This document shows positions 1 through 6,710 of a stretch of DNA of 9,827 bases, in pieces; within the stretch, counting starts at the first letter, position 1; each line of letters opens with the position of its first letter. The notes under the pieces are model-generated. The model saw only the letters and a program-made list of their open reading frames with translations, ran no database searches and was not told the origin of the DNA. This DNA is from Chloroflexota bacterium. GTDB taxonomy: Bacteria > Chloroflexota > Limnocylindria > Limnocylindrales > CSP1-4. Both the position numbers and the translations under genes were made by a program. Location of the stretch: the NCBI GenBank assembly GCA_005880805.1, contig VBFZ01000083.1, forward strand, positions 1 through 9,827, in the 5' to 3' direction.

Positions 1-1
1 T

Positions 2-1279
2 CCCGCCGACCTCGACGTCGCCGTCCGCAATGGCGCGTTCGCGGGTCTCAGGCGCGCCGTCCACGAGCTCGGGCCGGAGGCGATCATCCGGGAGGTGTCC
101 GCATCCGGGCTTCGCGGCCGCGGAGGCGCCGGCTTTCCGACCGGCGAGAAGTGGCGGATCTGCGCGGCATCAGGGCTTCCCGGCCAGCGGCGGTACGTGG
201 TCGCGAACGGCTACGGCGCGGATCCGGCGAGCGGCACTGACCGCTACCTGATCGAGCGAAACCCGTACGCGGTCATCGAGGGCGCCGCGATCGCGGCATT
301 CGCCGTCTCCGCCGGAGAAGCGATCATCGCCGTGCGCGGCGAAGACACGGAGATCGTCCAATTGCTGGACAGTGCAATCGGCTCCGCTGAGGAGGCCGGC
401 TTCATTGGCCCCGACTTCCTCGAGACCGGGATGGAGCTCACCATCAGCGTGCGGCCTGTGCAAGGCGCCTACATGCTCGGCGAGGAGACCGTCCTCCTGA
501 AGGCGCTCGAAGGCAAGCGCGGCCAGCCCGAGCAGCGGCCACCGCATCCGGCGGAGCATGGGCTCTTCGGGCAGCCGACCGTCGTGCAGAACGTCCAGAC
601 GCTTGCGGCCGTGCCCTGGATCGTCGTCAACGGTGCCGCCGCTTTCGCTGCGATCGGCTCGAAGGGCAGCCCTGGAACGGTCCTGGTCCAGGCCCGCGGC
701 GCAGCGCGGGATGGCGTGGCAGAGGTGCCGTTGGGCACTCCGCTGCGCGAGATCGTCGCCCTTGCCGGGCCGCTGCCGCAGGGCCGGACGGCCAAGGCCG
801 TGCTCGTGGGTGGCCCGTCCGGTGGCCTGCTCCCACCCGAGATGCTCGATACGCCGTACGAGTTCGACGCCCTGCGGGCGGCCGGCGCCCACATCGGGTC
901 CGGCTCGGTCGTGGTCGCGGACGATCGCGCGTGCACGGTCGACCTCGCGCGCCTGCTGACGAGGTTCTGCGCCGACGAGGCGTGCGGCAAGACCATCCCC
1001 TGCCGCATCGGGACGCGGCGACTCTCCGAGATCGCGGAGCGGGTGACCTCCGGGCGACCACGGCCCACGGACACGCAACTGCTCGGCGACCTCGCGTCGG
1101 ACGTCGTCGAGAGCGCTCTCTGCGACCACGAGCGACTGGCGACCCTGCCACTCACCAGCGCGATGCGATACTTCCCGGCGGAGCTGGAGGAGCACATCCT
1201 CCGGAGCTCCTGCCCGGCCGGCGTCTGCAACCCGATTGCGATGCCAGCCACGGCGCTCGCCGCCAGCCCTGCCCACTGA
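2..1279 (+). CDS. nuoF: NuoF-like flavoprotein subunit of complex I, 5' end outside the window
   Basis: NuoF normally binds FMN, oxidises NADH and passes electrons to cluster N3 in the peripheral arm. The frame is open from base 2, so the start lies upstream and 425 residues are visible; the full family length is about 420-450. The reading begins inside the usual N-terminal helix before the flavin loop. Family motifs in order are GRGGAGFPTGEKW (from 116), GEET (479-490), EGKRGQP, GLFGQPTVVQNVQTLA, the SLBB-type GGPSGG region, CGKTIPCRIGT (983-1015) and a last Cys at 1121. Two things are odd. The usual NADE-x-EPG loop reads NGYGADPAS (206-232), and the second Cys of the N3 motif is Thr (992). 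The C-terminus ends shortly after CPAGVC (1211-1228), a sequence that in HydB/HndC-type relatives leads into a ferredoxin domain. It stops 7 bases before the fused gene. Family assignment is sure; NADH oxidation is uncertain. Confidence 0.93.
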   Translation, partial: PADLDVAVRNGAFAGLRRAVHELGPEAIIREVSASGLRGRGGAGFPTGEKWRICAASGLPGQRRYVVANGYGADPASGTDRYLIERNPYAVIEGAAIAAFAVSAGEAIIAVRGEDTEIVQLLDSAIGSAEEAGFIGPDFLETGMELTISVRPVQGAYMLGEETVLLKALEGKRGQPEQRPPHPAEHGLFGQPTVVQNVQTLAAVPWIVVNGAAAFAAIGSKGSPGTVLVQARGAARDGVAEVPLGTPLREIVALAGPLPQGRTAKAVLVGGPSGGLLPPEMLDTPYEFDALRAAGAHIGSGSVVVADDRACTVDLARLLTRFCADEACGKTIPCRIGTRRLSEIAERVTSGRPRPTDTQLLGDLASDVVESALCDHERLATLPLTSAMRYFPAELEEHILRSSCPAGVCNPIAMPATALAASPAH

Positions 1280-1290
1280 TGCGACGATGA
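1279..1290 (+). other. Three-codon mini-ORF at the junction of nuoF and the fused gene
   Basis: ATG 1279 overlaps the nuoF stop (TGATG) and reads MRR. Its TGA (1288-1290) overlaps the ATG 1287 start of the next gene (ATGA). The layout resembles the mini-ORFs at the nuoL-nuoM and nuoM-nuoN junctions. No clear Shine-Dalgarno site precedes 1287, so coupled translation is plausible. Chance is also plausible at this length. Confidence 0.25.
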
Positions 1291-3689
1291 CCGAGCTGAT
1301 CACCCGACCCGCCGATTCCCGGCCGCCCGACGACAGGCCGGACAAGCCCTCGCCGCTCGACACGGTCACGCCACTCGCCGACGACCTGTCCGAGCGGCTG
1401 CTCACCGTCCAGGCGCCGCAGCGGCCGCAGTCGGCGCCCGTCATCCGCCTCGAGGTCGACGGCCGCGTCGTGGAGGGCCGGGCGGGACAGACGATCCTCG
1501 AGGTCTGTCGCGACAACGGGATCGAGGTCCCGACGCTGTGCTACGAGCCGAAGCTGCCGGGCTTCGGTGCCTGCCGGATGTGCGTGGTCGAAGTCGAGGG
1601 CGAGGAGCATCCGCCGATCAGCTGCTCCCAGCGCGCGGCGGAGGGCATGAAGGTCCAGACGCAGACCGAGCTCGTGCGCCGGCTGCGGCACACGAATCTC
1701 GAGCTGATCTTCAGCGACCACAACGCCTACTGCCTGCCGCCCTGCCAGAACAAGTGCCCCAGCCACATCGACATTCCCGGCTTCCTCAAGGCGAACGCCG
1801 AGGGCAACTGGCGCGAGTCGGCGCGGATCTACAAGCGGACGATCCCCTTCCCGTCGATCCTCGGTCGCGTTTGCCCCGCCCCCTGCGAGGAACACTGCCG
1901 CCGCGACGAGGTGGACGAGGCGATCGCGATCCGGGACACCCACCGCTACGCGGGCGACCAGGTCCTCAAGGCGATGCTCGACGACGGGATCGACCCGCCG
2001 ATCCCCTTCGAGGTCAAGCCGAAGACAGGGCGCCGGGTGGCCGTGATCGGCTCGGGCCCGGCCGGGACGTCGGCGGCGTACTACCTCCTGATCGCCGGTC
2101 ACGACGTCGACGTCTTCGAGCGCGACCCCGCGCCTGGTGGAATGCTGCGCTACGGGATCCCGCAGTATCGGCTGCCCAAGGTCGAGGTCCTCGAGGCGGA
2201 GTACGAGTCGATCACGAGGCTTGGCGGGCGCTTCATCTGCAACCAGGAGCGCTACGACGCGGTCGTCCTCGCGATCGGCTGCTACGACACCAACAAGCTC
2301 GGGATCCCGAACGAGGACGCCGACGGGGTGTTCGACGGGCTCGAGTACCTGCGCACCGCGACCCTCGGGCTGCCCTACCCGGGCCACAAGGGCTCGCGGG
2401 TCGTCGTCATCGGCGGCGGGTTCACCTCGATGGACTGCACCCGCACGTCGATCCGCCAGGGCGCCGCCGAGGTCACGCTCGTGTACCGCCGCGACATGAA
2501 GGACATGCCGGCTGCGAACGAGGTCCACGAGGCAATCGAGGAGGGCGCGACCGCGATCTTCCAGGCCGGCCCTGTTCGAATCGTTACGCACAAGAAGACC
2601 GGCAAGGTAACCGGGGTCGAGTTCGTCCGGATGAAGCTCGGCGAGCCGGACGCCTCCGGTCGGCGGCGACCGGAACCCGCGCCGGGCACCGAGTTCACGA
2701 TTCCCTGCGACCGCGTGCTGCTCGCCATCGGGCAGGGACCCGATCTCTCGTGGATCAAGCCAGGGTCGGAAGGTCCGGAGGCGACAAAGCAGCGCCGGTT
2801 GAAGGCCGATGCGGTCACGTTCGAGACCGGCCGCGCGGGTGTGTTCGGGACCGGGGACGTGCGGGTCGGATCCGCCACCGTGGTCCAGGCCAACGGGGAG
2901 GGCCGGCGCGCCGCCTACGCGGTGGATGCCTACCTGCTCGGGCTCGACCTGGGCGAGATCAGGACCCGCCAGACACTCGCCGAGCCGCAGCCCGAGTTCC
3001 TGTCGATCGTGCCCTTCACGAGCGAGGTAAAGGAGCCCCGCTACCGCCTGAGCTCGATGGACGCGGAGATCCGCAACAAGAGTTATGTCGAGTACGAGAT
3101 CCCGTACAGCCGGCAGGAGGCAATGTCCGAATCGCAGCGCTGTCTGCAGTGCACCTGCGAAGCGATCGGGTATTGCGACCTCCGCCGCCTGGGCATCGAA
3201 TACGGCACCACGCTCAAGACGCTCGAGCCGCAGTACCAGCAGGGGGCCGGGTACCGGAGCGTCACCGAGAACCGCTTCACAGGCACGAACCACGACTACA
3301 TCCGCGACGATTCCCACGCGTTCATCCTTCGCGAGCCGTCGCGCTGCATCGACTGCGGGCGGTGCGCGCAGGTCTGCGCGGAGGTCGTGGGCGCCGCGTG
3401 CTACGACTTCATGCGCATCGGCTTCGACACGCTGGTCACGACCCCGCTCGACATGAGCCTCAATGACACGCCCTGCGTGTCGTGCGGCCGATGCGCCGAG
3501 ACATGTCCGACCGGCGCCCTCATGCCGAAGCCGCGCGTCCTCGAGAAGTACGACGTCGACGAGAGCCGCTGCATCCTGTGCGGCATCTGCGTCGACGCGT
3601 GCCCCTACGACGCGCTCCGCTGCGGCCCCGACTACGAGCTGTCATCGATCTGCTGGCGATCGCGGCGATCGACCGCGAAACCGAGATGA
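1287..3689 (+). CDS. Fused NuoG-like / GltD-like FAD oxidoreductase / NuoI-like ferredoxin
   Basis: This gene takes the nuoG position but has a composite architecture. Residues 1-51 are a Pro/Asp/Arg-rich leader. Residues 52 to about 130 are a [2Fe-2S] domain with Cys 85, 96, 99 and 113. Residues 145-204 join a DH-x3-C NuoG-like element to a GltD/DPYD-type Fe-S domain (Cys 149, 153, 157, 196, 200, 204). An FAD Rossmann motif GSGPAG is at 255-260, with GGMLRYGIPQYRLPK at 284-298. A dinucleotide-binding GGGFTSMD starts at 376 and YRR is at 400-402. A FAD-closing GTGD follows. After a Cys cluster at 619-630 come three ferredoxin motifs at Cys 687-697, 730-740 and 762-772. The last (YDVDESRCILCGICVDACP) resembles the second half of NuoI. 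The start at ATG 1287 follows nuoF by 7 bases and avoids an unlikely TTG at 1236. It probably moves electrons between NAD(P)H and the complex I Fe-S chain. The frame ends at 3689, but codon use and sequence suggest the true C-terminus continues in another frame. Confidence 0.85.
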   Translation: MTELITRPADSRPPDDRPDKPSPLDTVTPLADDLSERLLTVQAPQRPQSAPVIRLEVDGRVVEGRAGQTILEVCRDNGIEVPTLCYEPKLPGFGACRMCVVEVEGEEHPPISCSQRAAEGMKVQTQTELVRRLRHTNLELIFSDHNAYCLPPCQNKCPSHIDIPGFLKANAEGNWRESARIYKRTIPFPSILGRVCPAPCEEHCRRDEVDEAIAIRDTHRYAGDQVLKAMLDDGIDPPIPFEVKPKTGRRVAVIGSGPAGTSAAYYLLIAGHDVDVFERDPAPGGMLRYGIPQYRLPKVEVLEAEYESITRLGGRFICNQERYDAVVLAIGCYDTNKLGIPNEDADGVFDGLEYLRTATLGLPYPGHKGSRVVVIGGGFTSMDCTRTSIRQGAAEVTLVYRRDMKDMPAANEVHEAIEEGATAIFQAGPVRIVTHKKTGKVTGVEFVRMKLGEPDASGRRRPEPAPGTEFTIPCDRVLLAIGQGPDLSWIKPGSEGPEATKQRRLKADAVTFETGRAGVFGTGDVRVGSATVVQANGEGRRAAYAVDAYLLGLDLGEIRTRQTLAEPQPEFLSIVPFTSEVKEPRYRLSSMDAEIRNKSYVEYEIPYSRQEAMSESQRCLQCTCEAIGYCDLRRLGIEYGTTLKTLEPQYQQGAGYRSVTENRFTGTNHDYIRDDSHAFILREPSRCIDCGRCAQVCAEVVGAACYDFMRIGFDTLVTTPLDMSLNDTPCVSCGRCAETCPTGALMPKPRVLEKYDVDESRCILCGICVDACPYDALRCGPDYELSSICWRSRRSTAKPR

Positions 3690-3904
3690 CCTACGTCCGG
3701 CGCGAGCGCGACTGGGTGGAGCGCGCGCTGACGGAGGGCCGGCGGTTCGACCCCGGTCGCCTCCTTCCGGTGCTCCCGCCGTCCGTGGCGGGTCAGCTAC
3801 CTCGCGACGGCGACGGCCACCGCCACGCGCTCACTGCCGGTACGGGTGACGGTCCCTCGGCCGGGCGCGGCACGGCGCCCCACGAGCTTGGGCCGGGGCA
3901 CTGA
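3641..3904 (+). other. Out-of-frame C-terminal continuation of the fused gene, or a separate 72-codon ORF
   Basis: After the NuoI-like DYEL (frame of 1287) the annotated frame reads rare A-ending codons (tca, cga, aaa, aga) until its stop at 3689. The frame of position 3641 switches from Arg/Pro-rich shadow to coding-like sequence. It reads VIDLLAIAAIDRETEMTYV and then a charged RRERDWVERALTEGR. Its codons end mostly in G or C. It stays open to TGA 3902-3904, only 4 bases before nuoJ. One extra base near 3640 would join it to the upstream protein, giving about 872 residues and a tail after YEL, as NuoI proteins have. Alternatively, ATG 3686 overlaps the stop of the first frame (ATGA) and would begin a separate 72-residue protein. 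I favour a frame break, either a sequencing error or a real indel. The last 40 residues are Gly/His/Pro-rich and match no family I know. Confidence 0.6.
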
Positions 3905-3908
3905 TCGC

Positions 3909-4445
3909 GTGACGCTGCCCGAGGTCATCCCGTTCATCAACGTCCGCTGGGACGACATTCTCTTCCTGATCCTCGCCGCGATCATGATTGGCTCGGCACT
4001 GCTCGTCGTGACGCTGCGCGACATCATCCGGTGCGGCCTCGCGATGATGGTCTGCTTCGGCGCGCTAGCCGGGATCTACGTGATCGCCGGCGCTCCCCTC
4101 GTCGCCGCCACCCAGGTGCTGGTGTACATCGGCGCGATCTCGGTGCTCGTGCTGTTCGCGATCATGCTCACGCAGACCAAGGCAGCGCCCGCGCGCCTCG
4201 TGTTCCAGACGCAGGCCGTGCCGGCCGCCATCGCCGCCGTCCTGCTGGCCGGGATCATCGCTGTAGCGGTCGCCGCCACGGACTGGCACGCCCTCAGCCA
4301 GCGCGTGGAGTCCGCAACCGGCGCGGTGGCCCAGGTGCTGTTCCAGCAGTACGTCCTGCCGTTCGAGATCGTGAGCGTCCTGCTTCTCGCTGCGGTCATC
4401 GGCGGCGTGTTCCTGGCCAAGCGCGAGCAGGGCGACGTCTCGTGA
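3909..4445 (+). CDS. nuoJ: NADH-quinone oxidoreductase subunit J
   Basis: NuoJ is a small membrane-arm subunit next to NuoK and NuoH. Its third helix carries the pi-bulge linked to coupling between quinone reduction and proton pumping. The 178-residue protein has about five hydrophobic segments (near residues 16-36, 41-60, 64-85, 98-118 and 147-168). It carries the family signature ATQVLVYIGAISVLVLFAIM. I chose GTG 3909 because the protein then begins just before the first helix and starts 4 bases after the preceding open frame ends. An in-frame GTG at 3846 would add 21 Arg/Pro-rich residues with no family resemblance. The stop overlaps the nuoK start (GTGA), so the two are probably translationally coupled. 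No oddities are visible. Confidence 0.93.
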   Translation: MTLPEVIPFINVRWDDILFLILAAIMIGSALLVVTLRDIIRCGLAMMVCFGALAGIYVIAGAPLVAATQVLVYIGAISVLVLFAIMLTQTKAAPARLVFQTQAVPAAIAAVLLAGIIAVAVAATDWHALSQRVESATGAVAQVLFQQYVLPFEIVSVLLLAAVIGGVFLAKREQGDVS

Positions 4446-4753
4446 CGAACTCGCTCGACGCCTACCTGGTCCTGTCCGGCCTCCTGTTCGCGATCGGGAG
4501 CTTCGGCTTCCTCGCCCGGCGGAACGCGATCAGCATGCTGATGTCGATCGAGCTGATGCTCAACGCGGTCAACCTGGCGATCGTCGCGTTCGGGTCGTTC
4601 GTCGATCGCCTCCGCCCGAATGCGTCGGTCATCGCGCTCATGGTCATTGCCGTCGCCGCCGCCGAGGCAACCGTCGGGCTGGCGATCGTCATCGCGATCT
4701 ACCGCAACCGTCGCACGCCGCTCGTCGACGAGTACGACTCCTTGCGGCAGTAA
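4442..4753 (+). CDS. nuoK: NADH-quinone oxidoreductase subunit K
   Basis: NuoK is a three-helix membrane subunit homologous to MrpC. It holds part of the proton path between NuoJ and the antiporter-like subunits. The 103-residue product has the normal length and three hydrophobic segments. Both functional glutamates of the family are present: Glu37 in MSIELMLNAVNL and Glu75 in VAAAEATVGLA, equivalent to Glu36 and Glu72 in E. coli. The start is GTG 4442, overlapping the nuoJ stop. A longer reading of this frame back into nuoJ is only Arg-rich shadow. The C-terminus is short and charged (YDSLRQ). Confidence 0.95.
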   Translation: MTNSLDAYLVLSGLLFAIGSFGFLARRNAISMLMSIELMLNAVNLAIVAFGSFVDRLRPNASVIALMVIAVAAAEATVGLAIVIAIYRNRRTPLVDEYDSLRQ

Positions 4754-4765
4754 CCAGGCCCGGCT

Positions 4766-6693
4766 ATGGAATCGCTTGTCGTCCTGATCCCGGCGCTCCC
4801 GCTGGCCGGCTTTGTCCTGACCGGGCTGATCGGCCGCCGCCTCGATCGGGAGGCCCACTGGCTGGCCGTCGGCGTAGTCGTCGTCAGCTGGCTGCTCGCG
4901 ATGATCGTCGCGTTCACGGCCCTCACGGGCGGCTTCGGTGCGGACGGCCTGACCGTGAAGCTGTGGGACTGGATCCCCGCGGGCAGGTTCAACGTCGAGA
5001 TCGGCTTCTTCGTGGACAACCTGACGGCGGTGCTGCTGATCGTCGTGACCACGATCGGGATGCTCGTGCACGTTTACTCGATCGGCTACATGGCCCACGA
5101 CCCGGGCTACTGGCGGTTCTTCGCCTACCTGAACCTGTTCATGTTCTCGATGCTGGTCCTGGTGCTCGCCAGCAGCTTCCTCGTCGTCTTCGTCGCCTGG
5201 GAGCTGGTGGGGCTCTCGAGCTACCTGCTGATCGGGTTCTGGTATCGGCGACGGTCGGCCGCGCTTGCTGCCAAGAAGGCGTTCATCGTCAACCGGATCG
5301 GCGACGTCGGCTTCGCGCTCGGGATCATGGCGATCTTCGTGAACACCGGGACGCTAAGGTCACCGCCCCGGGGGCCGTCAGCACGATCCCGCTGGCGCTC
5401 ATCGCGCTGCTCGTCTTCGCTGGCGCGATGGGCAAGAGCGCGCAGTTCCCGCTGCACGTCTGGCTGCCGGACGCGATGGAAGGCCCGACGCCGGTCTCGG
5501 CCCTCATCCACGCGGCGACCATGGTCAATGCCGGCGTCTACCTCGTCGCGCGCACGAACGTGCTGTTCGCGCATGCACCGCAGGCCATGCTCGTCGTGGC
5601 GGCCATCGGCATCTTCACGGCGATCCTGTCGGCCTCGATCGCGTTCACCCAGACCGATATCAAGCGGGTGCTCGCGTACTCAACGCTGTCCCAGCTGGGC
5701 TACATGTTCGCGGCGCTCGGCGTCGGAGCGTGGACGGCCGCGATCTTCCACCTGATGACGCACGGGTTTTTCAAGGGCCTGCTGTTCCTCGATTCGGGCT
5801 CGGTCATCCACGCCGTCCACGACGAGCAGGACATGCGCCGGATGGGCGGCCTCGCCAGGAAGATCCCGATCACCTACGCCACGATGCTGATCGGCTCGGT
5901 GGCGATCTCGGGCATTCCGCCGCTGGCGGGCTTCTTCTCGAAGGACGAGATCCTCGGTGAGGCGTTCAAGAACGGCTTCGTCTGGGTCTGGCTGGTGGGC
6001 CTGATCGTCGCCGGCATGACCGCGGTCTACATGTTCCGGCTGATGGGCCTCACGTTCTGGGGCCCGAGCCGCGTTGACCGCCAGGTCGAGCCACATATCC
6101 ACGAGTCGCCGCGGGTGATGACGATCCCGCTGATCCTGCTCGCGATCCCGTCGGTGTTGCTGGGATTGCTGATCGGCTTCCCGCCGGAGAATGGGCTGCT
6201 CCACGGCTGGCTTGCGCCGGTATTCGAGGAAGCGCTGGCGACTGGCGGGCAGCACGAGGCGGCCTTCAGCCTGTTCGGCATCGACGGTGTGCTCATCCTC
6301 GCCAGCGTGACGGTGGCTGTGCTCGGGATCGTCGTCGCCTGGCGGTTGTTCGGCGTCGAGCTGCCGCTTCTGAGACGCGAGCCGCAGCCCGAACGCGTGC
6401 AGGCGATCACTGCCCGGGCGCCGTTCCTCTACCGGGCCTCGCTCAACAAGTGGTGGTTCGACGACCTGTACGACCTGCTGTTCATCCGCATCGGCGGCCG
6501 GATTGCCGCCGCCCTGTGGTGGTTCGACCGGGTGATCGTCGACGGGACGGTGAACGGCATCGGGATCGGGACGCAGCGGATCGGCGGCCAGCTGCGGCAG
6601 GTGCAGACCGGCCGCGTCCAGAACTACGCGCTGGGGATCGCCCTCGGCCTGCTGGTCATGGCCGGCTCATACCTCGTGATCACGGCGCGATGA
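4766..6693 (+). CDS. nuoL: NADH-quinone oxidoreductase subunit L, with a one-base frame break near 5355
   Basis: NuoL is the distal antiporter-like proton-pumping subunit, with a long lateral helix that runs along the membrane arm. The gene is in two frames. ATG 4766 reads through AWELVGLSSYLLIGFW (Glu146) to IFVNTGTL near 5356. The rest is in the next frame from about 5359 (VTAPGAVSTIPLALIALLVF) to TGA 6691-6693. Restoring one base gives about 642 residues, the normal length. In that numbering Lys224 (GKSAQFPLHVWLPDA), His329 and His333 with Lys337 (HLMTHGFFK), and Lys393 (FFSKDEIL) match E. coli Lys229, His334, His338, Lys342 and Lys399. The end holds the usual NKWWFDDLYD, lateral-helix region and QTGRVQNYAL terminal helix. 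If the break is real, the protein would stop after about 200 family residues and the pump would be lost. An assembly error seems likelier because everything else is intact. Confidence 0.93.
5351..5362 (+). other. Probable one-base deletion site in nuoL
   Basis: The bases acgctaaggtcacc span the change from frame 2 to frame 1. Adding one base after 'ct' gives ACG CTC AAG GTC ACC, read as TLKVT. This joins both halves without a gap and replaces the CTA codon, which is unusual for this genome. A nearby run of C then G (5366-5373) could also have lost a base, but that repair would read LRSPPRGAV, which is less NuoL-like. Confidence 0.65.
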
Positions 6694-6710
6694 GCGCATT
6701 GAGGCACTAG
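6690..6710 (+). other. Six-codon mini-ORF spanning the nuoL-nuoM junction
   Basis: ATG 6690 overlaps the nuoL stop (ATGA) and reads MSALRH. Its TAG stop (6708-6710) directly abuts the nuoM ATG at 6711. This layout could hand a ribosome from nuoL to nuoM. It may also be chance, since the junction has its own GAGG ribosome-binding site. No protein function is claimed. Confidence 0.3.
6701..6704 (+). promoter_or_regulatory. Ribosome-binding site for nuoM
   Basis: GAGG lies six bases before ATG 6711, a good Shine-Dalgarno core and spacing. It supports this start for nuoM over internal alternatives. Confidence 0.6.

Noticed and set aside
1152..3317. A 721-codon open frame on the minus strand opposite the fused gene.
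   Set aside because: It is an Arg/Asp/Leu-rich mirror of a high-GC gene with no family motifs, while the plus strand carries clear domains throughout.
3846..3908. Upstream GTG start for nuoJ adding 21 residues.
   Set aside because: The extra sequence is Arg/Pro-rich, not NuoJ-like, and overlaps coding-like sequence in another frame.
5365..5376. GCCCCGGGGGCC as a frameshift-stimulating hairpin in nuoL.
   Set aside because: No slippery heptamer lies upstream at proper spacing, and NuoL is not known to need programmed frameshifting.
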